Below, in pieces: positions 56,347 through 56,624 of a stretch of 56,624 bases of DNA. The stretch covers positions 1-56,624 of the forward strand of contig JBJLGX010000021.1 in assembly GCA_045564655.1 (NCBI GenBank). The letters run 5' to 3'. The position numbers were made by a program, and so were the translations under genes. This DNA is from UBA826 sp045564655. Lineage in GTDB: Bacteria > Chloroflexota > Dehalococcoidia > Lucifugimonadales > UBA826. Below the pieces are notes generated by a model that worked only from the letters and a program-made list of their open reading frames with translations, did no database searches and was not told the DNA's origin. Position 1 is the first letter of the stretch. Each line of letters begins with the position of its first letter.

Positions 56347-56624
56347 TTATCATCCTCAAATTAAATATCGATTTACAATCCACAAGTTAAATTATATTCG
56401 AAAACATTATTCAACCAACAAATACAACTCGATATACATTATTTCTTATATGAATACTACACTTAAATTTAATACCATGCAACGTTGTTGGTTATACTCA
56501 ACATTAATATTACTCGAATTTATATTTTAAATAGTATTTAGTTAAAATTAGTTCCGTTTTTTGTTTTTATTTTATTTTTGCTCTGATATTATTAATATTA
56601 ATTATTAATTCAGGTTTGGAGACT
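56347..56624. other. AT-rich non-coding end of window
   Basis: There is no credible gene on either strand; the longest plus-strand frame that starts with ATG, at 56451, is only 26 codons. It should contain the promoter of the broken MMPL gene, but no clear -35/-10 pair stands out. Confidence 0.5.

Noticed and set aside
1..56624. CRISPR array, prophage, insertion sequence or restriction/defence island
   Set aside because: No regularly spaced repeats, transposase, integrase, phage structural gene or nuclease system could be found on either strand.

Overview
This AT-rich 56.6-kb window fits a marine Chloroflexota genome of the SAR202 type. That placement is inferred from gene content, because there is no rRNA or ribosomal protein here to anchor taxonomy. 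Supporting content includes an LLM-class flavin/F420 oxidoreductase, a deazaflavin-dependent nitroreductase-like protein, a class-D flavin monooxygenase, a GMC oxidoreductase, an MlrC-like M81 peptidase, several MFS carriers, peptide-type ABC transport and many paralogous catabolic genes. Intergenic space is very short. Several convergent pairs touch or overlap, and start/stop overlaps are common.

Left part (1-23.1 kb). The window opens inside a fasciclin lipoprotein. Next come a large lipoprotein with a probable papain-like fold and two tandem copies of a two-gene cassette, each a small FN3-like lipoprotein followed by a ~1000-residue Asp-box beta-propeller ending in a CARDB domain. These are followed by a membrane protein, an M81 peptidase, an MFS carrier, a mosaic HtrA-like lipoprotein protease, an ACT-containing malic enzyme and an NAD-dependent formate dehydrogenase with every catalytic residue at its reference position. 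A minus-strand group then encodes an amidohydrolase, a GMC oxidoreductase and TrhO.

Middle part (23.2-38 kb). Two tandem, nearly identical acyl-CoA ligases are followed by a zinc alcohol dehydrogenase and a strong bidirectional terminator. A peptide/nickel-type ABC transporter is split across the region: permeases and binding protein on the minus strand (27.7-31.7 kb), ATPases on the plus strand (35.9-38.0 kb), with two MFS carriers and an SDR between them. The binding-protein gene has a good promoter, a palindrome in its leader and a clear terminator. An imperfect 100-bp direct repeat lies upstream of the permeases.

Right part (38-56.6 kb). Seven tightly packed plus-strand genes look like one operon: a YraQ/ArsP-like permease, a secreted FG-GAP/UnbV protein, two nucleoside hydrolases, two DUF1800 proteins and an NHL propeller. 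This is the best candidate for an undescribed functional unit. After it come an orphan DppB-like permease, a frameshifted Ldh-type dehydrogenase, the flavin/F420 genes, a MazG-like pyrophosphohydrolase, tRNA-Arg and tRNA-Val, a GH43-like propeller protein, and an MMPL exporter gene broken by three same-direction frameshifts.

Tandem duplication recurs: four separate adjacent gene pairs or cassettes occur in 56 kb, at different stages of divergence.
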